Source of the DNA: Pseudomonas sp. MIACH
Lineage (GTDB): Bacteria; Pseudomonadota; Gammaproteobacteria; Pseudomonadales; Pseudomonadaceae
Direction of reading: 5' to 3'
Length of the DNA: 64,000 nucleotides
Assembly (NCBI RefSeq): GCF_001269925.1
Contig: NZ_LHVO01000033.1
Span: 62,001 to 126,000 of the forward strand
Below the pieces are notes generated by a model. The model had not been told where the DNA came from, ran no database searches, and saw nothing but the letters and a program-made list of their open reading frames with translations. Made by a program: the position numbers and the translations under genes. The stretch's first letter is position 1. Each line of letters opens with the position of its first letter. Below, one piece after another: positions 1 through 9,284 of the stretch.

Positions 1-295
1 AGAACTCGGTTTTCCACTGGTGGTTGGGGCCGAGCATTTCCAGGGCCGCATAGGTGGTGACCAGCTTCATGGTAGAGGCCGGGTTCACCGAGACGTCGGC
101 GTTGAATACCGTGGGGGTGCCGGGGCCGTTCAGGGGAATCATCACCAGGGACAGCGCAGTGTTTTGCAGCTTGGCTTTGGCCAGCGCCTGCTGGACGTTC
201 GGGGGCAGGGTGTTATTGATCGGGGCAGCGGAGGTGGAGAAGGCCAGTGGCAGAAGAAAACTGGCGAGTAGCAATGGACGCAAAGATTTGATCAT
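1..295 (-). CDS. dacB: D-alanyl-D-alanine carboxypeptidase/endopeptidase (PBP4, S13 family), N-terminal part
   Basis: This is the first 98 codons of a penicillin-binding protein; the rest lies beyond the window edge. The minus-strand translation begins MIKSLRPLLLASFLLPLAFS, a signal peptide with a likely cut after STSA. Near residues 70-74 it has NPASTMK, the SxxK active-site serine/lysine motif in the context typical of PBP4-like enzymes, followed by TTYAALEMLGP. Family knowledge: periplasmic PBP4 trims or cleaves peptidoglycan cross-links. It is transcribed away from yggL, so the 238 bp between them should hold both promoters. The S13 assignment rests only on this N-terminal segment. Confidence 0.85.
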   Translation of the reverse strand, partial: MIKSLRPLLLASFLLPLAFSTSAAPINNTLPPNVQQALAKAKLQNTALSLVMIPLNGPGTPTVFNADVSVNPASTMKLVTTYAALEMLGPNHQWKTEF

Positions 296-532
296 AAGAA
301 GTAAAACCCTACTGCTGAGGAGGGTGAAAAAGGCGAGGGGTAAATAAGAAAATTCCCTCAATGGTCATGAAAGTGTCGGCATTATGCCCCAAGGTGAAGG
401 CACTTGTAGCTGAACGATAGCTGGTAATCGGCGTTTTTTTAACAGCAAACTGCCGCCTGTCCCAGAGAGTCGGGCAATCGTCGCCTTAAACTGCTAAAGT
501 GCCGCCCGTTATTACTTATGAGGATTGTTCCA

Positions 533-877
533 ATGGCGACTAACCGTTCCCAGCGTCTGCGCAAAAAACTGTGCGTTGATGAATTTCAAGAGCTGGGTTT
601 CGAACTGAACCTGGACTTCAAAGAAGGCCTGAGTGAAGAAGCTATCGACGCTTTCCTCGAAGCATTCATCAAAGAAGCCATGGAAGCCAACGGTCTGGGC
701 TATGTCGGCGGCGATGACTACGGTCTGGTTTGCCTGCAGAAGCGTGGCTCGGTCTCCGAAGAGCAGCGCGCTGCTGTCGAAGCCTGGCTGAAAACCCGTT
801 CCGAGCTGACCAAGGCTGAAGTCAGCCCGTTGCTGGACGTGTGGTATCCGGAAAAGCCGATCAACGCGGCTAAGTGA
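533..877 (+). CDS. yggL: YggL family 50S-ribosome-binding protein
   Basis: A 114-residue protein beginning MATNRSQRLRKKLCVDEFQE. It matches the small single-domain YggL (DUF469) family over its whole length, with the basic N-terminus, an acidic middle (EGLSEEAIDAFLEAF) and a conserved GLGYVGGDDYG stretch. An in-frame ATG at 518 would add five residues. The ATG at 533 is preferred because GAGGA at 519-523 lies at good Shine-Dalgarno distance and family members start with MATNRS. YggL is reported as a ribosome-associated factor whose exact role is unclear. It is a single gene closed by a strong terminator immediately downstream. Confidence 0.9.
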   Translation: MATNRSQRLRKKLCVDEFQELGFELNLDFKEGLSEEAIDAFLEAFIKEAMEANGLGYVGGDDYGLVCLQKRGSVSEEQRAAVEAWLKTRSELTKAEVSPLLDVWYPEKPINAAK

Positions 878-882
878 TACTG

Positions 883-916
883 AAAAAAACGGCGACCTGA
901 GGGTCGCCGTTTTTTT
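883..916. terminator. Bidirectional intrinsic terminator between yggL and benE
   Basis: The stem AACGGCGACC / GGTCGCCGTT has a short TGAG loop. It is flanked by an A-run on the left and a T-run on the right, so it can stop both the plus-strand yggL transcript and the minus-strand transporter transcript that converge here. Confidence 0.9.
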
Positions 917-2105
917 ATGCCTTGCGCCAGTTCAGAATCAGCAGCGTCAACACCCCCGCGACAATTCCCCAGAACGCCGACCCGATGGAAAACAACGTCA
1001 AGCCTGACGCGGTGACCATAAAGGTGATCAGCGCCGCTTCCCGTTCCTTCGGCTCATTCATGGCGATACTCAAGCCATTGATGATCGAGCCAAACAAGGC
1101 CAAGGCCGCGATCGACAGCACCAGCTCCTTGGGCAGCGCTGCAAACAGTGCCGCCAGTGTGGCCCCGAACACCCCGGCAATGCCGTAGAACACCCCGCAC
1201 CACACCGCCGCCGTGTAGCGTTTGTTGCGGTCTTCATGGGCATGGGGTCCAGTGCAGATCGCTGCGCTGATCGCGGCCAGGTTGATACCGTGGGAACCGA
1301 ACGGTGCCAGCACCAGCGAGGCCAGGCCGGTGGCAGTGATCAGCGGCGAGGCCGGCACGTTGTAGCCGTCGGCCCGCAGTACCGCGACGCCGGGCATGTT
1401 CTGCGAGGTCATGGCCACCACGAACAGCGGAATCCCGATGCTGATAGTCGCCGCCAACGAGAAGTGTGGCGTGGTCCACACCGGCGTCGCCACTTCCAGG
1501 TGGAAGCCACTGAAATCCAGCAAGCCCATCAGCCCCGACAGCAGGGTGCCGATCACCAATGCCGCCAGCACCGCATAGCGTGGCGACAGGCGCTTGATCA
1601 CCAGGTAGGTGAAAAACATCCCCAGTACCAGGCCGGTGCGATGCTGTGCGGCGACGAAAATCTCGCTGCCGATCTTGAACAGGATCCCTGCCAGCAACGC
1701 CGCCGCCAACGATGCCGGGATGCGCTTGACCAGTTTTTCAAAACTGCCGGTGAGCCCGCAGAGTGTCACCAGCACCGCGCAGGTAATGTAGGCGCCGATG
1801 GCCTCGCCGTAACTCACACCGCCCAGGCTGGTGATCAACAGCGCCGCGCCGGGGGTGGACCAGGCAATGGTGATCGGCGTGCGATAGCGCAGGGACAGGC
1901 CGATGCTGCACACCGCCATGCCAATGGAAATCGCCCAGATCCATGACGAAATCTGCGCAGTGGTCAAGCCGGCCGCCTGACCGGCCTGGAACATCAGGAC
2001 CAGGGAACTGGTGTAGCCGGTCATCATGGCGATAAAGCCGGCGACGACGGCCGATGCAGAAGTGTCGGCCAGCGGGCGCAAGGGCGCTTGGGTGGCGTCG
2101 GTCAT
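915..2105 (-). CDS. BenE family benzoate/H+ symporter-like inner-membrane transporter
   Basis: A 396-residue, very hydrophobic protein with about 11-12 predicted membrane segments. It matches the BenE/YdcO family in length and sequence: an N-terminal SASAVVAGFIAMMTGYTSS segment, then PITIAWSTPGAALL and a later GSHGINLAAISAAICTGPHAHED loop. The family uses proton symport for benzoate or related acids. The substrate here is unknown, because no benzoate genes are nearby. In related pseudomonads a permease lies beside the purine genes, so a purine-related or other aromatic substrate is possible. It is divergent from the GntR gene at 2350, with a 244-bp shared upstream region. Confidence 0.85.
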   Translation of the reverse strand: MTDATQAPLRPLADTSASAVVAGFIAMMTGYTSSLVLMFQAGQAAGLTTAQISSWIWAISIGMAVCSIGLSLRYRTPITIAWSTPGAALLITSLGGVSYGEAIGAYITCAVLVTLCGLTGSFEKLVKRIPASLAAALLAGILFKIGSEIFVAAQHRTGLVLGMFFTYLVIKRLSPRYAVLAALVIGTLLSGLMGLLDFSGFHLEVATPVWTTPHFSLAATISIGIPLFVVAMTSQNMPGVAVLRADGYNVPASPLITATGLASLVLAPFGSHGINLAAISAAICTGPHAHEDRNKRYTAAVWCGVFYGIAGVFGATLAALFAALPKELVLSIAALALFGSIINGLSIAMNEPKEREAALITFMVTASGLTLFSIGSAFWGIVAGVLTLLILNWRKA

Positions 2106-2282
2106 GGAGAGGTGTTCCTTTTACCTGGGTTTTGCCGGTGACGGCGCAGATTCAAGCCTAAACTCAAACGTAACGACTCATTGCAATACAGACGGCACCG
2201 CAAACAGCCGTACAGTGTGTTGGCGCAGTGGGTTGTGTACAATGTGCCGTGTTTTTAGGTGATACTTGCCAGCGACCCCATG

Positions 2283-2314
2283 TTGCCGTATTACCTTGAA
2301 TTTGCCGTATTACC
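2283..2314. promoter_or_regulatory. Tandem 13-bp direct repeats upstream of the GntR gene
   Basis: TTGCCGTATTACC occurs twice, at 2283-2295 and 2302-2314. The copies are 19 bp apart, roughly two helical turns, and lie about 40-70 bp before the GntR start in the benE/GntR divergent region. This arrangement suits cooperative binding of a regulator, perhaps the GntR protein itself. The function is inferred from position only. Confidence 0.45.
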
Positions 2315-2349
2315 GTTAATTCGCCGCCGTTCTCCCTACCCGAGTGCCC

Positions 2350-3114
2350 ATGAACGAACAGTTGCAACCTCTCAAGAAACAACCGCGAGCCGGTAAGTCC
2401 GGTCGCAGCGGAACCCAGGACGATATCGTCTACGCGCATATCTTCGAGGCGATCCTCGAACAGCGCCTGGCACCCGGTACCAAATTGAGTGAAGAGGCAC
2501 TGGGCGAAATCTTCGGCGTGAGCCGCACCATCATTCGCCGCGCGCTGTCGCGCCTGGCCCATGAAGGCGTGGTGTTACTGCGGCCCAATCGTGGCGCGGT
2601 GGTGGCGAGCCCAAGCGTGGAAGAAGCGCGTCAGGTGTTCCTGGCCCGGCGCCTGGTAGAGCGAGCGATCACCGAGTTGGCGGTGCAGCATGCCACCGCT
2701 GAGCAACTGGCCGAACTGCGCCAGATGGTCAACGACGAGCGCGACAGCTTCTCCCGTGGCGATCGCGGTGCGGGTATCCGTCTTTCCGGCGAGTTCCACC
2801 TCAAGCTGGCCGAAGCCGCGAAAAACGCGCCGCTGATCAGCTTCCAGCGCAGCTTGGTGTCCCAGACATCGTTGATCATCGCGCAGTACGAAAGCGGCAA
2901 CCGCTCGCACTGCTCCTACGATGAGCACACGCAACTGATCGACGCGATCGAAGCGAGGGACGCGGCGCTGGCGGTGAATTTGATGATGCATCACATGGAT
3001 CACATCGACAGCAAGCTCAACCTCGACGAGGAAAGTGCGTCGGATGATTTGCATGCGGTGTTCTCGCATCTGTTGCAGACCAAGAAGCCGGGGCGTTCTT
3101 CAGTCAAGCTGTAA
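2350..3114 (+). CDS. GntR/FadR-type (FCD domain) transcriptional regulator
   Basis: A 254-residue regulator. The N-terminal winged helix spans residues ~25-90, with the typical LAPGTKLSEEALGEIFGVSRTII and RRALSRLAHEGVV stretches. A C-terminal FCD effector-binding domain holds FHLKLAEAAKN and a late HHMDHI, whose histidines fit the metal/ligand site of FCD proteins. GTG at 2344 is an alternative start two codons upstream. It converges on guaD and diverges from the transporter. A GntR gene at this place beside xdh-guaD is conserved in Pseudomonas, so control of purine catabolism or of the transporter is a reasonable inference. Confidence 0.85.
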   Translation: MNEQLQPLKKQPRAGKSGRSGTQDDIVYAHIFEAILEQRLAPGTKLSEEALGEIFGVSRTIIRRALSRLAHEGVVLLRPNRGAVVASPSVEEARQVFLARRLVERAITELAVQHATAEQLAELRQMVNDERDSFSRGDRGAGIRLSGEFHLKLAEAAKNAPLISFQRSLVSQTSLIIAQYESGNRSHCSYDEHTQLIDAIEARDAALAVNLMMHHMDHIDSKLNLDEESASDDLHAVFSHLLQTKKPGRSSVKL

Positions 3115-3133
3115 TTTCCCTGGCTCACCCGGG

Positions 3134-3176
3134 ACAAAATGTGGGAGGGGGCTTGCTCCCTCCCACATTTGTTTTG
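3134..3176. repeat. REP palindrome between convergent genes
   Basis: A near-perfect inverted repeat around GTGGGAGGGGGCTTGCTCCC, extended by CAAAATGTGGGAG / CTCCCACATTTGTTTTG. This is the abundant P. fluorescens-group REP type. It lies between the converging GntR and guaD genes, where it can also act as a bidirectional terminator. Confidence 0.85.
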
Positions 3177-3190
3177 TGTTGTGGCGCAGA

Positions 3191-4495
3191 TCAGCGTTGG
3201 TGCACGAGTTGGCCGGCAGCGTAGGTCTGCAACACCGTCCGATCATCCCCCAGTGTCATCAGCACAAACAACGTCTCGGCAATGTTATTGGCCTGCTTCA
3301 AGCGATAGCTCAGCAGTGGCGTGGCGTTGTAGTCCAGCACCAAAAAGTCTGCATCGGTGCCCGGCTGCAACGTGCCGATCTTGTTTTCCAGGCGCAGCGC
3401 CCGAGCACCGCCGAGGGTGGCCAGGTACAACGACTTGAACGGGCTCAACCGCGCGCCCTGCAGTTGCATGACCTTGTAGGCTTCGTTGAGGGTTTGCAGC
3501 AGTGAGAAGCTGGTGCCGCCGCCCACATCCGTGCCCAGGCCAACGTTGAGTTTGTGTTTCTCGGCCATCGGCAGGTTAAACAGACCGCTGCCGAGGAACA
3601 GGTTCGAGGTCGGACAGAACGCCACCGCCGATCCCGTCTGCGCCAACCGCGCGCATTCGTCATCACACAGGTGCACGCCGTGGGCAAACACCGAGCGCTC
3701 ACCCAGCAGCTTGTAGTGGTCATACACGTCCAGGTAGCCGTTGCGCTCTGGGAACAGCTCCTTTACCCACTCGACTTCCTGCTTGTTCTCACTGATGTGC
3801 GTCTGCATGTACAGGTCCGGGTACTCGCCCAGCAGTTGCCCGGCCAACGCCAATTGCTCCGGCGTGCTGGTCGGCGCAAAACGCGGCGTGACCGCATAGT
3901 GCAGGCGACCCTTGCCATGCCAGCGTTCGATCAGCGCCTTGCTTTCCTGGTAGCCGGATTCAGCGGTGTCAGTGAGGTAGTCCGGGGCGTTGCGGTCCAT
4001 CATCACTTTGCCGGCGATCATGCGCAGGTCGAGTTTTTCCGCCGCTTCAAAAAATGCGTTCACCGACTGCGGATGCACGCTGCCGAACACCAGCGCGGTG
4101 GTGGTGCCGTTGCGCAGCAGTTCCTTGATGAAAATATCTGCGACTTCCTCGGCGTGGGCCTTGTCGGCGAACTGGCTTTCGCACGGGAAGGTGTAGGTGT
4201 TGAGCCAGTCCAGCAACTGCTCGCCATAGGCGCCGACCATGCCGGTTTGCGGCAGGTGGATATGGGTGTCGATCAGGCCGGGAGTGATCAGCGCATCCTG
4301 GTAATGGGTGATGTCGATGTCGGCAGGCAAGCTCAGCAGCAGGTCGGCGGCATGGCCCACGGCGCTGATCCGGCCGTTTTCGATCACCAGCAGGCCGTCT
4401 TCGAAATACTCGTAGGAGGCTTCGATCCCAACTTCAGCGGGGTCGGCGATGCTGTGCAGGAGGGCGGCACGGTAGGCTTTGCGAGTCAAAGGCAT
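3191..4495 (-). CDS. guaD: Guanine deaminase
   Basis: A 434-residue amidohydrolase that converts guanine to xanthine plus ammonia in the cytoplasm. Metal and active-site motifs are in order: PGLIDTHIHLPQTG (HxH), QTHISENKQE, FAHGVHLCDDE and GLGTDVGGGTSF (the late metal aspartate). Family length agrees. The reading frame extends 18 codons upstream, but the start MPLTRKAYRAALLHS is chosen because it follows the xdhC stop by 7 bp. It is the last gene of the xdhA-xdhB-xdhC-guaD operon, and its product xanthine is the substrate of XdhAB. Confidence 0.95.
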   Translation of the reverse strand: MPLTRKAYRAALLHSIADPAEVGIEASYEYFEDGLLVIENGRISAVGHAADLLLSLPADIDITHYQDALITPGLIDTHIHLPQTGMVGAYGEQLLDWLNTYTFPCESQFADKAHAEEVADIFIKELLRNGTTTALVFGSVHPQSVNAFFEAAEKLDLRMIAGKVMMDRNAPDYLTDTAESGYQESKALIERWHGKGRLHYAVTPRFAPTSTPEQLALAGQLLGEYPDLYMQTHISENKQEVEWVKELFPERNGYLDVYDHYKLLGERSVFAHGVHLCDDECARLAQTGSAVAFCPTSNLFLGSGLFNLPMAEKHKLNVGLGTDVGGGTSFSLLQTLNEAYKVMQLQGARLSPFKSLYLATLGGARALRLENKIGTLQPGTDADFLVLDYNATPLLSYRLKQANNIAETLFVLMTLGDDRTVLQTYAAGQLVHQR

Positions 4496-4502
4496 GGTCG
4501 TC

Positions 4503-5345
4503 TCAATTGATAGCTTGGCTGCGGCGCGAGGCCGGCAGCAATTTGGCAATGGGTTCGGCGCTCGCGGTGTGCTGGCCGAAATTGGCGTTATACGTGGCGA
4601 TGATTTCGCCGGCGATGGAGATGGCGATCTCCACCGGCAACTTGCCCTTCACCTCAGTGAGGCCCATGGGGCAGCGCATGCGTAGCAACTGCGCGGCGTC
4701 GAAGCCGCGATCGCGCAGGCGGTGTTCGAACTTGACGCGTTTGGTTTTCGAGCCGATCAGGCCGAAGTAGGTAAAGTCATTGCGCTTGAGCAGGGCGGCA
4801 GACAGTTCCAGATCCAGTGCGTGATTGTGGGTCATGACGATGCAGTAACTGCCCACCGGCAGGTCGGCAATTTCATCGACCGGCTCTTCGCTGACGATTT
4901 TACGCACGCCCTGGGGGATATGTTCCGGAAACTCCTGCTCGCGCGAATCGATCCAGCGCACCCGACACGGCAGGCTCGCCAGCAACGGTACCAACGCGCG
5001 GCCGACATGGCCGGCGCCGAACACTGCAATCTGCGCCTGCACCTGAACCATGGGTTCGAACAGCAGCACGGTGACGCCACCGCAGCATTGGCCCAGGCTC
5101 GCGCCGAGGCTGAAGCGCTCCAGATGGGTGTTCTGCTGGCCGCGCACAAGCATGTCGCGGGCGAGCTGAATGGCCTTGTATTCCAGATGTCCGCCACCGA
5201 TGGTGTCGAAGGTCTGCGCGGCACTGATCACCATCTTCGAACCGGCATTGCGCGGCGTGGAGCCGAGCTCTTCGATGATGGTCACCAGGACACAGGGTTC
5301 GCCCTGGTTTTGCAGGTCGGCGAGGGCGCTGATCCAGTTGTTCAT
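4503..5345 (-). CDS. xdhC: Xanthine dehydrogenase accessory protein XdhC
   Basis: A 280-residue factor that binds molybdenum cofactor, promotes its sulfuration and inserts it into XdhB. The N-terminal XdhC_CoxI domain contains GSTPRNAGSKMV and the cysteine pair GQCCGGVTVLLFEP. A Rossmann-type domain follows, with VFGAGHVGRALV, MTHNHALDLEL and GLIGSKTKRVKFEHR. It lies between xdhB (50-bp gap) and guaD (7-bp gap) and is clearly cotranscribed with them. Confidence 0.95.
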   Translation of the reverse strand: MNNWISALADLQNQGEPCVLVTIIEELGSTPRNAGSKMVISAAQTFDTIGGGHLEYKAIQLARDMLVRGQQNTHLERFSLGASLGQCCGGVTVLLFEPMVQVQAQIAVFGAGHVGRALVPLLASLPCRVRWIDSREQEFPEHIPQGVRKIVSEEPVDEIADLPVGSYCIVMTHNHALDLELSAALLKRNDFTYFGLIGSKTKRVKFEHRLRDRGFDAAQLLRMRCPMGLTEVKGKLPVEIAISIAGEIIATYNANFGQHTASAEPIAKLLPASRRSQAIN

Positions 5346-5395
5346 GTTTACCTCAACATTACTGTTGTCAGTTCGGCCGATGGCAGCGCCTCGGT

Positions 5396-7795
5396 CTAGA
5401 GCGAAGCCATTTCAGTTTCAGTCTCGATAGCTGTCGCCGCCTGCAACTTGCGCATCTGCTCACACCCCCACAACACTCGCTCCGGTGTCGCCGGCGCATC
5501 GATCTTCGGCTGATGGCGATAATCAGCCAGGCTCGCCACCGCATCCTTGATCGCGCACCACGAGGCAATCCCGAGCATGAACGGCGGCTCACCCACGGCC
5601 TTGGAGTGGAACACCGTGTCTTCCGGGTTCTTGCGGTTTTCCACCAGCTTCACACGCAAATCCAAAGGCATGTCGGCCACCGCCGGGATCTTGTAGCTGG
5701 CCGGGCCGTTGGTCATCAGCTTGCCCTTGTTGTTCCACACCAACTCTTCCATGGTCAGCCAGCCCATGCCCTGGATAAAGCCGCCTTCCACCTGGCCGAT
5801 GTCGATCGCCGGGTTCAGCGAGGCGCCCACATCGTGCAGGATGTCGGTGCGCAGCATCTTGTATTCGCCGGTCAGGGTGTCGACGATCACTTCGCAGCAG
5901 GCCGCGCCGAAGGCGAAGTAGTAGAACGGCCGACCGCGTGCCTGGCTGCGGTCGTAGAAGATTTTCGGGGTCTTGTAGAAGCCGGTGCTCGACAGCGACA
6001 CCTGGGCGAAATACGCCTGTTGGATCAACGCCTCGAAGGTCAGGATCTGCTCGCGCACGCGCACATGACCGTTGTGGAATTCCACATCCGCTTCGCTCAC
6101 GTCGTACTTGCGCGAGGCGAATTCCACCAGGCGTTGCTTGATGGTTTCGGCGGCGTTCTGGGCGGCCTTACCGTTCAGGTCCGCACCGCTGGAAGCAGCA
6201 GTCGGCGAGGTGTTGGGCACCTTGTCGGTATTGGTGGCGGTGATCTGCACGCGGTCGATGTCCACCTGGAACACTTCGGCCACCACTTGCGCGACCTTGG
6301 TGTTCAAGCCCTGGCCCATCTCGGTGCCGCCGTGGTTCAGGTGGATGCTGCCGTCGGTGTAGATGTGGATCAGCGCACCGGCCTGGTTCAGGAAGCTGGC
6401 AGTGAACGAGATCCCGAACTTCACCGGGGTCAGCGCCAGGCCTTTTTTCAGAATCGGGCTGTGGGCGTTGTACAGGCGGATCGCTTCGCGGCGCTCGGCG
6501 TATTGGCTGCTGGCTTCAAGTTCGGCGGTCATCTCTTCGAGCATGTTGTGCTCGACGGTCTGGTAGTAGTGGGTGACGTTGCGCTCGGTCTTGCCGTAGT
6601 AGTTGGCCTTGCGCACCGCCAGCGGGTCCAGTGCCAGATGGCGGGCGATGGCGTCCATCACTTCCTCGATGGCAACCATGCCTTGCGGGCCACCGAAGCC
6701 GCGATAGGCGGTGTTGGACGCGGTGTTGGTCTTGCAGCGATGGCCGTTCACCGTGGCGTCGCCCAGGTAGTACGAGTTGTCGGCATGGAACATCGCGCGG
6801 TCGACGATCGAGTTGGACAGGTCCGGCGAGCAGCCGCAGTTACCGGCCAGCTCCAGGTTGATGCCGTGCAGGCGACCGCTGTCGTCAAAGCCGACGTCGT
6901 ATTCGATGTAGAAGGGGTGGCGCTTGCCGGTCATCAGCATGTCTTCGACGCGCGGCAGGCGCATCTTGGTCGGCTGGCCGGTGAGACGTGCCACCACCGC
7001 ACACAGGCACGCCGGGCTGGCGGCCTGGGTTTCCTTGCCGCCGAAACCGCCGCCCATGCGGCGCATATCGACGACGATCTTGTTCATCGACACGTCCAGC
7101 ACTTCGGCCACCAGCTTCTGCACTTCGGTGGGGTTTTGCGTGGAGCAGTAGACGATCATGCCGCCGTCTTCGGTGGGCATCACCGAGGAAATCTGGGTTT
7201 CCAGGTAGAAGTGTTCCTGGCCGCCGATATGCAGCGTGCCCTGGATGCGGTGCTTGGCGGTCGCCAGTGCGCCGGCCGAATCACCGCGTTGGTGGGTGTG
7301 GCTGTCGAGCACGAAATGCTTGTTGCGAAAGGCCTCGACCACATCCAGCACGGGCTCCAGGTCTTCGTATTCGATCACGGCGGCCATCGCGGCCTTGCGT
7401 GCGGTGTCCAGGTCGCGGGCAGCCACGGCCAAAACGACCTGGCCGACAAACTGCACCGTGTCGATGGCCAGCAAGGGATCGCCGGGCAGCAGCGGGCCGA
7501 TGTCTTTCAGGCCCGGCACGTCTTCGTGGGTGATGACGATACGCACACCGTCGAAGGCGTAGCAGGGCGCGGTGTCGATGCTGATGATCCGGGCGTGGGC
7601 GCGGTCGGACATGCGCGCATACAGGTGCAATTGGTTGGGGAATTCCAGGCGGTCATCGATGTACTGCGCTTCACCGGATACGTGCTTGGCGGCGCTGTCA
7701 TGCTTGACGCTGCGGCCGACCCCGGAGGTCAGGTCCTGGGCAAACAGCGCGGCCAGTTCGGCCTGGGTTTTTTCCACGGCGTGATGGTTAGACAT
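5396..7795 (-). CDS. xdhB: Xanthine dehydrogenase, molybdopterin-binding subunit XdhB
   Basis: A 799-residue catalytic subunit that hydroxylates hypoxanthine and xanthine to urate. After an N-terminal DLTSGVGRSVKHDSAAKHVSG segment come the molybdenum-cofactor motifs RRMGGGFGGKETQ, RGFGGPQG, GGTEMGQGLNTK and the late VGEPPFML, whose glutamate is the general base of this family. Length matches two-subunit bacterial enzymes. The start overlaps the xdhA stop by 8 bp, indicating translational coupling. Confidence 0.96.
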   Translation of the reverse strand: MSNHHAVEKTQAELAALFAQDLTSGVGRSVKHDSAAKHVSGEAQYIDDRLEFPNQLHLYARMSDRAHARIISIDTAPCYAFDGVRIVITHEDVPGLKDIGPLLPGDPLLAIDTVQFVGQVVLAVAARDLDTARKAAMAAVIEYEDLEPVLDVVEAFRNKHFVLDSHTHQRGDSAGALATAKHRIQGTLHIGGQEHFYLETQISSVMPTEDGGMIVYCSTQNPTEVQKLVAEVLDVSMNKIVVDMRRMGGGFGGKETQAASPACLCAVVARLTGQPTKMRLPRVEDMLMTGKRHPFYIEYDVGFDDSGRLHGINLELAGNCGCSPDLSNSIVDRAMFHADNSYYLGDATVNGHRCKTNTASNTAYRGFGGPQGMVAIEEVMDAIARHLALDPLAVRKANYYGKTERNVTHYYQTVEHNMLEEMTAELEASSQYAERREAIRLYNAHSPILKKGLALTPVKFGISFTASFLNQAGALIHIYTDGSIHLNHGGTEMGQGLNTKVAQVVAEVFQVDIDRVQITATNTDKVPNTSPTAASSGADLNGKAAQNAAETIKQRLVEFASRKYDVSEADVEFHNGHVRVREQILTFEALIQQAYFAQVSLSSTGFYKTPKIFYDRSQARGRPFYYFAFGAACCEVIVDTLTGEYKMLRTDILHDVGASLNPAIDIGQVEGGFIQGMGWLTMEELVWNNKGKLMTNGPASYKIPAVADMPLDLRVKLVENRKNPEDTVFHSKAVGEPPFMLGIASWCAIKDAVASLADYRHQPKIDAPATPERVLWGCEQMRKLQAATAIETETEMASL

Positions 7796-9236
7796 AAGCG
7801 GTCACCCGAGTCTCGATGTGCGGCGTTTGCAGTTCGATGAAGTATTTGCGCAGCAGGTTTTGCGCGCTGAGCAGGCGGTATTCCTTGCTGGCTCGGAAGT
7901 CCGAGAGCGGGGTGAAATCCTCGGCGAGGGCGGCGCAGGCTTTCTCGACGGTGGCGGCGTTCCAGGTGGCGCCGACCAACACGGCTTCGCAGCTTTTCGC
8001 ACGTTTTGGCGTGGCGGCCATGCCGCCGAAGGCGACGCGGGCCTGGCTGATCACACCGTTGTCGATCGTCAGGTTGAAGGCCGCACACACGGCGGAAATA
8101 TCATCGTCCAGGCGCTTGGAAACCTTGTAGGCGCGGAACAGCGCGTGGCCCTTGGGCACGATGATTTTCTCGATGAACTCGCTGTCCTGGCGCGCCGTCA
8201 CGCGGTAGTCGATGAAGTAGTCTTCCAGTGCCAAGGTGCGGCGCACGTCGCCCTTGCACAGCACGATCTGCGCGCCGAGGGCGATCAGCAGTGGCGGCGA
8301 ATCACCGATGGGCGAGGCGTTGCCGATATTGCCGCCCAGGGTGCCCTGGTTGCGGATCTGCAGGGAGGCGAAGCGGTGCAGCAGCTCGCCGAAGTCCGGG
8401 TATTCGTGGTGCAGCGCGGTGTAGCAATCGGAGAGGGCAGTGGCCGCACCGATTTCCAGACGGTCGTCGAAGGATTCGATGCGCTTCATCTCTTCAATGT
8501 TGCCGACATAGATCATCACCGGCAGGGTGCGGTGGAACTGGGTGACTTCCAGCGCCAGGTCGGTGCCGCCGGCCAGCAGGCGAGCTTGGGGGTAGGCATC
8601 GTAGAGGTCGGCGAGGTCGGCAACGGTGAGGGGCACCAGGCAGCGTTTGTCGCCGCTGTTGAGTTCACCGGTTTGCGTCGGCGCGATGGCTTTGAGGCGG
8701 GCGATGGTCTCGGCCTGGCGGCTGTCGAACTGGTCCGCTGGCTTGTTGCAGCAGGCCTGTTCGGCGGCGGCGAGGATCGGGCGATAGCCGGTGCAGCGGC
8801 ACAGGTTGCCGGCCAGGGCTTCGTGGGCCTTTTGGCTGTCGGGAGCGTCACTGTTCTTTTGCAGGGCGAACAACGACATCACAAAACCGGGGGTGCAAAA
8901 GCCGCATTGTGAGCCGTGGCACTCGACCATGGCTTTTTGAACGCTGTGCAGTTGGCCCTGGTGCTTGAGGTCTTCGACACTGATCAGTTGCTTGCCGTGC
9001 AACGACGACACAAACGTCAGGCAGGAATTGAGGCTGCGATAACGAATCTGCTCGGCGCCCTGCGGATCGGTGTGCAGCTCGCCCACCACCACCGTGCACG
9101 CACCGCAGTCGCCGCTGGCGCAGCCTTCCTTGGTGCCGGATTTGCCGACATGCTCGCGCAGATAGTTGAGCACGGTCAGGTTGGGGTCCAGGGCGTGCTC
9201 GCTACGGAGTTCCTGGTTAAGTAAAAACTGGATCAC
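7788..9236 (-). CDS. xdhA: Xanthine dehydrogenase small subunit XdhA (2Fe-2S and FAD)
   Basis: A 482-residue electron-transfer subunit. The first 2Fe-2S domain has CASGDCGACTVVVGEL (residues ~40-55). The second has QCGFCTPGFVMS and GNLCRCTGYRPI. The FAD-binding domain has LLAGGTDLALEV and GTLGGNIGNASP, and a CO-dehydrogenase-flavoprotein C-terminal domain follows. It passes electrons from the molybdenum site in XdhB to NAD+. It is the first gene of the operon, and its promoter must lie in 9237-9516, shared with the divergent GntR gene. Confidence 0.96.
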   Translation of the reverse strand: MIQFLLNQELRSEHALDPNLTVLNYLREHVGKSGTKEGCASGDCGACTVVVGELHTDPQGAEQIRYRSLNSCLTFVSSLHGKQLISVEDLKHQGQLHSVQKAMVECHGSQCGFCTPGFVMSLFALQKNSDAPDSQKAHEALAGNLCRCTGYRPILAAAEQACCNKPADQFDSRQAETIARLKAIAPTQTGELNSGDKRCLVPLTVADLADLYDAYPQARLLAGGTDLALEVTQFHRTLPVMIYVGNIEEMKRIESFDDRLEIGAATALSDCYTALHHEYPDFGELLHRFASLQIRNQGTLGGNIGNASPIGDSPPLLIALGAQIVLCKGDVRRTLALEDYFIDYRVTARQDSEFIEKIIVPKGHALFRAYKVSKRLDDDISAVCAAFNLTIDNGVISQARVAFGGMAATPKRAKSCEAVLVGATWNAATVEKACAALAEDFTPLSDFRASKEYRLLSAQNLLRKYFIELQTPHIETRVTAYV

Positions 9237-9284
9237 GGAAGGCCTCGCAGACTCATTATTGTTGTTAACCGCTTTGCGCCGAAT

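Noticed and set aside
5513..7840. Plus-strand open frame of about 775 codons opposite xdhB
   Set aside because: It is antisense to xdhB, rich in His/Gly/Val/Ala repeats typical of GC-bias shadows, with no family resemblance.
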